A DNA stretch of 8,516 bases from Pseudomonadota bacterium (GTDB lineage Bacteria; Pseudomonadota; Alphaproteobacteria; Caulobacterales; Caulobacteraceae): positions 1 through 8,516 of the forward strand of contig JAEZHG010000202.1 of assembly GCA_023436945.1 (NCBI GenBank), given 5' to 3'. The translations under genes and the position numbers were made by a program. Positions 5,009-8,516 of this stretch are shown here, one piece after another. Position 1 is the first letter of the stretch; each line of letters starts with the position of its first letter. The notes under the pieces are model-generated. The model saw nothing but the letters and a program-made list of their open reading frames with translations, made no database searches and was not told the origin of the DNA.

Positions 5009-6451
5009 TCAGCCCAGCTTAGGCAGTATCTCGTCGATGACCCAAGCCTTGAGTTTACTAGTATCCGACATCGCGCCCTGATATGGGACGTCCGGCTGAT
5101 AGGGACCGTATTGGGGCACACCCACGACCACCTTCATAAGGGTCGAAAACTGCCCTTTCCCCGAAGGTGTATCGGCCCAGCGCACCTCCATATACTGGTT
5201 GTTCCAGCCCGTTGGCTCGCCCAGTAGCGGCACACCCAGCTTGCTAAGCTGGTCCACAAGGATCAGGCAAGAACTGAAGCAGTTACGATCCACCACCACC
5301 GCCAGCCTGCCCTTCATTTCCAGCGGCACAGGCTCGGAAGGACGCTCTGCCTCGCTCACTGCTTCGCAAGGTCTGTAGTTGGGCCACAGGCTCAAGCCCA
5401 AGGTTCTGAACAGTTTCATTTTCTGGATCATGTTCTCAAGGCCCGATGCATCACCACCGCGCTCGATCTGTTGATCGCGATAGGCCTCGAACTTTTCGAT
5501 GTTGCCTTGGGAGGTTCGAAAGAAACTGGCCGCGCAGGACAACCTTTTTATCGAGTCTTCAAAGGCCTGTTCGCCAGCCAAGACTCTCAGGATGCGGTTG
5601 GAATAATAGGTGTCGCCACCCGTATTGCCGCGCAGATCCAGCACCACCCATGGCGCTGTTTTCAGTTCTTCCGACCGGCGCTCGATTTCGGCAGTCAGAT
5701 CGTCAATGGACAACAGCGACGCGACCGAAACCCAATATCCCTCGCCGATCTTGGACACCGACAATCCCGCATCCGCGATGGGACTAACGCTATCGATATA
5801 GGCACTGACCTCGTCGCGCTTTGCCGCTTCCCAAACGAGTGGAACATCCTCGCTCCGCCCATCCGGGAAGCTGAAGTTGCAGGTTTCGGCGCGCTTCAGG
5901 AAGGGATTGCCCTCGTCGAGCATCAGCCAAGAGGCTGAGCCCGCCTTCATGGCCCAGACGGATGCATCATCCTTGAAAGCGCTGATGCGAGAGGTCGCCC
6001 ACTCGTCCGCTTCTTTCCCGTCGCAAGACACCAAAGTCGCGCCTGTCAGCCTTCCAGCGCGATCACCCGCTACGCGCCAGTCATAGCCCTGAAGGCTCAA
6101 AACCAGACCGCTCCAGTTAATGTCTTCGGTTTCAGATGCCGGTTTGAAGCCTATGTGCGGATCACTCATTCGCGCCGCCACGCCTCGCATCAAGGCATGA
6201 TAGGCCGCTTCGGAGTTCACCATCGGAAGACGGGCCTCTACCTCGCGTCGGGCCAGCTCCCAGCGCGCCATCAGCGCCTGATCTGCGACCTGCTTCACGA
6301 AACCGGGGTGGTTCTGCTTCATAAAGTCGAGTGCCCAATGGGCATCGACATGGGCAATCTCGTTCCATCCTTGCGGTTCGGCTTTGCGAGGCTGCGAACA
6401 ACCCCACAGGAGCATGGCTCCCAGCGCCAATGACATCAGCCCTCTATGCAT
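5009..6451 (-). CDS. S41-family-like peptidase, predicted lipoprotein
   Basis: The product is 480 residues from ATG 6451-6449, which has AGGGGAG five bases upstream; GTG 6457 would add two residues but sits too close to that site. The N terminus has a lipoprotein-like signal ending in LLWGC (14-18); tryptophan at the second position before the cysteine is unusual, so lipidation is likely but not certain. The N-terminal region has MSDPHIGF, the usual segment before the S41 catalytic domain. The core has WVVLDLRGNTGGD (268-280), then RLAVVVDRNCFSSC (382-395), where Ser393 or Ser394 would be the nucleophile, and VPLLGEPTGWNNQ. The lysine of the CtpA/Prc group (GEPTFGK) is not present at this place. 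It therefore fits the non-CtpA branch of S41, or an enzyme with altered chemistry. The gene is divergent from the GFA gene. Confidence 0.85.
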   Translation of the reverse strand: MHRGLMSLALGAMLLWGCSQPRKAEPQGWNEIAHVDAHWALDFMKQNHPGFVKQVADQALMARWELARREVEARLPMVNSEAAYHALMRGVAARMSDPHIGFKPASETEDINWSGLVLSLQGYDWRVAGDRAGRLTGATLVSCDGKEADEWATSRISAFKDDASVWAMKAGSASWLMLDEGNPFLKRAETCNFSFPDGRSEDVPLVWEAAKRDEVSAYIDSVSPIADAGLSVSKIGEGYWVSVASLLSIDDLTAEIERRSEELKTAPWVVLDLRGNTGGDTYYSNRILRVLAGEQAFEDSIKRLSCAASFFRTSQGNIEKFEAYRDQQIERGGDASGLENMIQKMKLFRTLGLSLWPNYRPCEAVSEAERPSEPVPLEMKGRLAVVVDRNCFSSCLILVDQLSKLGVPLLGEPTGWNNQYMEVRWADTPSGKGQFSTLMKVVVGVPQYGPYQPDVPYQGAMSDTSKLKAWVIDEILPKLG

Positions 6452-6490
6452 AGCCACTCCCCTTCCTCACCCAATGGAAGAACAACGCTA

Positions 6491-6518
6491 TTGCATTATG
6501 AAATCAAGAGTTGCATTA
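6491..6518. promoter_or_regulatory. 8-bp direct repeat in the divergent S41/GFA promoter region
   Basis: TTGCATTA occurs at 6491-6498 and again at 6511-6518, exactly 20 bases apart, about two helical turns. The region between the S41-like gene and the GFA gene (100 bases) is clearly AT-rich compared with its surroundings. The repeats could be paired operator half-sites, or the first TTGCAT could serve as a -35 box. This is inferred from position and spacing only. Confidence 0.35.
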
Positions 6519-6551
6519 ATAAGAACAAATAAAGAACAAATGGAGCAGGAT

Positions 6552-6950
6552 ATGATTCAGGGCGGATGCCACTGCGGCGCGGTACGGTATGAAATGGACA
6601 CAGCGGTTCAGCATCACACACTGTGTCACTGTAGCTCGTGCCGAAAGGCCTCCGGTGCGCCTGCGGTGTCCTGGGCGCTGGTCCGCAATGACCAGATCAA
6701 GATCAGCGGAACGCCCAAGGCCTATGCCTCGTCGGAAGGGACGCAGCGGCTTTTCTGCAGCAACTGCGGCACCAGCCTGTTCTATGTGAACGAGAGCATC
6801 TTCCCGGATATGATCGACGTGCAGTCGGCCACGCTGGATGATCCGTCCAGCCTTCCTATCATGGCGCAGATACAGACCGCCGAGCGCGTCAGCTGGATGG
6901 CCGATCTGCACACTCTGAAAAGCTTCGAGCGTTTCCCGCCGATGGATTAA
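6552..6950 (+). CDS. GFA-domain zinc-binding protein
   Basis: The product is 132 residues from ATG 6552, with GGAG (6542-6545) six bases upstream; ATG 6540 would overlap that site. It is a single GFA domain (glutathione-dependent formaldehyde-activating enzyme/CENP-V type), a small cytoplasmic zinc protein. All seven cysteines of the fold are present: GGCHCGAVRYE (C6, C8), CHCSSCRKASGAP (C25, C27, C30) and FCSNCGTSLF (C69, C72). The family includes Gfa of Paracoccus, which speeds adduct formation between formaldehyde and glutathione, but most members have no shown activity, so this one should not be called an enzyme of formaldehyde metabolism. No formaldehyde genes lie nearby. It ends tail to tail with the RusA-like gene: its TAA (6948-6950) overlaps the opposite TAA (6949-6947). 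Confidence 0.93.
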   Translation: MIQGGCHCGAVRYEMDTAVQHHTLCHCSSCRKASGAPAVSWALVRNDQIKISGTPKAYASSEGTQRLFCSNCGTSLFYVNESIFPDMIDVQSATLDDPSSLPIMAQIQTAERVSWMADLHTLKSFERFPPMD

Positions 6951-7306
6951 GCGTTCTGACGGGGGTAGCAGCGGATGATGATCCGTTCACGCTCCCCCTC
7001 GAAACGCTCGACTAGAAGGCGTGCGACCTGACTGTCATCGTGGAACAGATAACCTTTGATCGAGTCGAGCAGCGCCTTGGCAAGGTTGTCGAGATCCATC
7101 CACGGCGGGTCACCGACGTGTTCCATACGAATCTCCACCACGTGATCACCCCACGCAGGGCGTGACTGCCACTCCTTGCGCATGAACTCATAGACCAGTG
7201 GCTTGTAGTATTTGGCCTGTGTCGTCAGCCCGTCGATGACGATTTCAACAACGTCGCCATCCTCGCGCGCGCGCACTTTTCCGGCACCGACCCAACCCTG
7301 AACCAC
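6947..7306 (-). CDS. RusA-like Holliday junction endonuclease
   Basis: RusA enzymes are dimeric, metal-dependent nucleases that cut Holliday junctions; many are carried by phages or prophages. The product is 119 residues, the same size as E. coli RusA (120). The family signature is clear: MDLDNLAKALLDSIKGYLFHDDSQV at about 70-94. D71, D73, K77 and D91 fall almost exactly where E. coli RusA has its catalytic D70, D72, K76 and D91. The start is GTG 7306-7304; a TGA lies 24 bases upstream in frame and no other start lies between, although a second GTG at codon 11 is possible. The ribosome binding site is weak (AAAGG, nine bases away). There are no phage genes around it. It is divergent from fumC and convergent with the GFA gene. 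Confidence 0.88.
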   Translation of the reverse strand: MVQGWVGAGKVRAREDGDVVEIVIDGLTTQAKYYKPLVYEFMRKEWQSRPAWGDHVVEIRMEHVGDPPWMDLDNLAKALLDSIKGYLFHDDSQVARLLVERFEGERERIIIRCYPRQNA

Positions 7307-7336
7307 TCGAACTTGCCTTTCGTAACGTCAGTTCTC

Positions 7337-7364
7337 TTGCCCTGACCGCCGCAAGTGCTACACC
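7337..7364 (+). promoter_or_regulatory. possible promoter for fumC
   Basis: TTGCCCT (7337-7343) and GCTACACC (7357-7364) are 13 bases apart. The second box matches the Caulobacter-type GCTANAWC at seven of eight positions; the first is weaker. A start near 7371 would give a leader of about 29 bases before the fumC ATG. This is the best of the promoter-like sites in the window. Confidence 0.4.
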
Positions 7365-7399
7365 CCCCGCCAACTTCCCGCCACGTCTGAGAGTTCGTG

Positions 7400-8516
7400 A
7401 TGAGCAACGTACGCACCGAAACCGATACCTTTGGCCCTATCGAAGTCGCCGCCGACCGCTACTGGGGCGCGCAAGCCCAGCGTTCGCTTGGCAACTTCAA
7501 GATCGGCTGGGAAAAGCAGCCGCTTCCGGTTGTCCGCGCTCTGGGTATCGTCAAGCGCGCTGCTGCCGAAACCAACCGTGACCTCGGCAAGCTGGACGCC
7601 AAACTGGCCGACGCCATCATTCAGGCAGCCAACGAAGTCATCGAAGGCAAGCTGAACGACCACTTCCCGCTGGTCGTCTGGCAGACCGGTTCGGGCACCC
7701 AGTCGAACATGAACGCCAACGAGGTCATCTCGAACCGCGCCATCGAAATCCTCGGTGGTGAAATGGGCTCCAAGGCTCCGGTTCACCCGAACGACCACGT
7801 GAACATGAGCCAGGCGTCGAACGACACCTACCCGACCGCAATGCACGTCGCTTGCGCCGAGCAGGTCGTCAACGACCTCATTCCGGCCCTGAAGCACCTG
7901 CACGCCGCGCTGGACGCCAAGGCCAAGGCCTGGGCACACATCATCAAGATCGGCCGTACCCACACCCAGGACGCGACCCCGCTGACGCTGGGCCAAGAGT
8001 TCGGTGGCTATGCCCAGCAAGTCGCCAACGGCATCGAGCGTATCGAACAAACTCTGCCGAAGCTGATGGAACTGGCCCAAGGCGGCACCGCCGTCGGCAC
8101 CTGCCTGAATGCTCCGGTCGGCTTCGCTGAAAAGGTCGCCGAGAACATCGCCGCCATCACCGGCCTGTCGTTCACCACCGCTCCGAACAAGTTCGAAGCT
8201 CTGGCTGCCCACGACGCCATGGTCTTCTCGCACGGCGCGATCAATACGGTTGCCGCTTCGCTGTTCAAGATCGCCAACGACATCCGCTTCCTCGGTTCGG
8301 GCCCGCGTTCGGGTCTGGGCGAACTGGCTCTGCCGGAAAACGAGCCGGGCTCGTCGATCATGCCGGGCAAGGTGAACCCGACCCAGTGCGAAGCACTGAC
8401 CCAGGTCTGCGCTCAGGTGTTCGGCAACCACGCCACGCTGACGTTTGCCGGTTCGCAAGGCCACTTCGAACTGAACGTGTTCAACCCGGTCATGGCCTAC
8501 AACTTCCTTCAGTCGG
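7400..8516 (+). CDS. fumC: class II fumarate hydratase, 3' end cut by the window
   Basis: FumC reversibly hydrates fumarate to L-malate in the TCA cycle; it is the iron-free, oxygen-stable class II enzyme, a cytoplasmic homotetramer. The first 372 codons are present of about 463 usual for the family; the rest lies beyond the right edge. Family motifs appear in order: [17 protein letters not shown] (93-109), [14 protein letters not shown] (129-142), [11 protein letters not shown] (184-194) and the fumarase/lyase signature [11 protein letters not shown] (317-327). H188 and S318 coincide with the catalytic residues of E. coli FumC, even in numbering. The start is ATG 7400 with GAGAG (7389-7393) six bases upstream. 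The gene is divergent from the RusA-like gene, with 93 bases between starts and a promoter-like pair there. The sequence gives no sign of damage. Confidence 0.98.
   Translation, partial: MSNVRTETDTFGPIEVAADRYWGAQAQRSLGNFKIGWEKQPLPVVRALGIVKRAAAETNRDLGKLDAKLADAIIQAANEVIEGKLNDHFPLVVWQTGSGTQSNMNANEVISNRAIEILGGEMGSKAPVHPNDHVNMSQASNDTYPTAMHVACAEQVVNDLIPALKHLHAALDAKAKAWAHIIKIGRTHTQDATPLTLGQEFGGYAQQVANGIERIEQTLPKLMELAQGGTAVGTCLNAPVGFAEKVAENIAAITGLSFTTAPNKFEALAAHDAMVFSHGAINTVAASLFKIANDIRFLGSGPRSGLGELALPENEPGSSIMPGKVNPTQCEALTQVCAQVFGNHATLTFAGSQGHFELNVFNPVMAYNFLQS

Noticed and set aside
7225..7416. Minus-strand frame with CSTCGGQGKR as a frameshifted N terminus of the RusA-like gene
   Set aside because: The RusA-like product is already full length at 119 residues with its own GTG start; the CxxC-containing frame also overlaps the fumC start and promoter-like sites.
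7358..8464. Open frame of 368 codons on the minus strand
   Set aside because: It lies wholly opposite fumC, which has every family motif. The minus product is low in family-like sequence and is a shadow of the strong codon bias of fumC.
1..8516. Mobile elements, prophage, CRISPR or an attachment site repeat next to the tmRNA
   Set aside because: No transposase, integrase, terminal inverted repeats, spaced short repeats or second copy of the tmRNA 3' end was seen. tmRNA genes can be integration sites, but nothing here shows it.

Overview
The window looks like a chromosomal housekeeping region of an alphaproteobacterium, most likely in or near the Caulobacterales. The strongest evidence is a circularly permuted, two-piece tmRNA gene together with an SspB of the alphaproteobacterial type (SspB-alpha, ending in VVSLDQFRKK). 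Several upstream regions also carry sequences like the Caulobacter housekeeping promoter (TTGAC-type box, 10-14 bases, GCTANAWC-type box). The genus cannot be fixed from the sequence alone. There is no IS element, prophage block, CRISPR array or tRNA gene.

Layout from left to right. (1) The 5' part of an Mrp/ApbC-family P-loop ATPase on the minus strand, running off the left edge. It is divergent from miaA (tRNA A37 dimethylallyltransferase), and both genes appear to start at TTG. (2) A small exported protein of about 89 residues. (3) The ssrA locus at about 1921-2289. The acceptor piece with an encoded CCA comes first, then a 36-base spacer, then the coding piece. The coding piece carries the tag frame ANDNFAGEVRLAA-stop; with the charged alanine the tag is AANDNFAGEVRLAA. 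(4) A single-pass membrane protein with six cysteines in its predicted outer part, not recognised. (5) sspB, the adaptor that delivers ssrA-tagged proteins to ClpXP. (6) A lipoprotein of unknown function behind a near-perfect inverted repeat, followed by a good intrinsic terminator. (7) An exported caspase/legumain-like C13 peptidase facing an S41-like lipoprotein peptidase; their stop codons touch. (8) A GFA-family zinc protein facing a RusA-like Holliday junction nuclease; their stop codons overlap. (9) The first 372 codons of class II fumarase fumC, running off the right edge.

The main functional theme is ribosome rescue and tagged-protein turnover. tmRNA adds the degradation tag and SspB tethers tagged proteins to ClpXP, and the two are encoded within 0.8 kb of each other, separated by one uncharacterised membrane protein. 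The remaining genes are unrelated housekeeping or envelope functions. I did not find a clearly new multi-gene system. The best candidates for a second look are the ssrA - membrane protein - sspB cluster, the inverted repeat downstream of sspB, and the tightly packed tail-to-tail peptidase pair.
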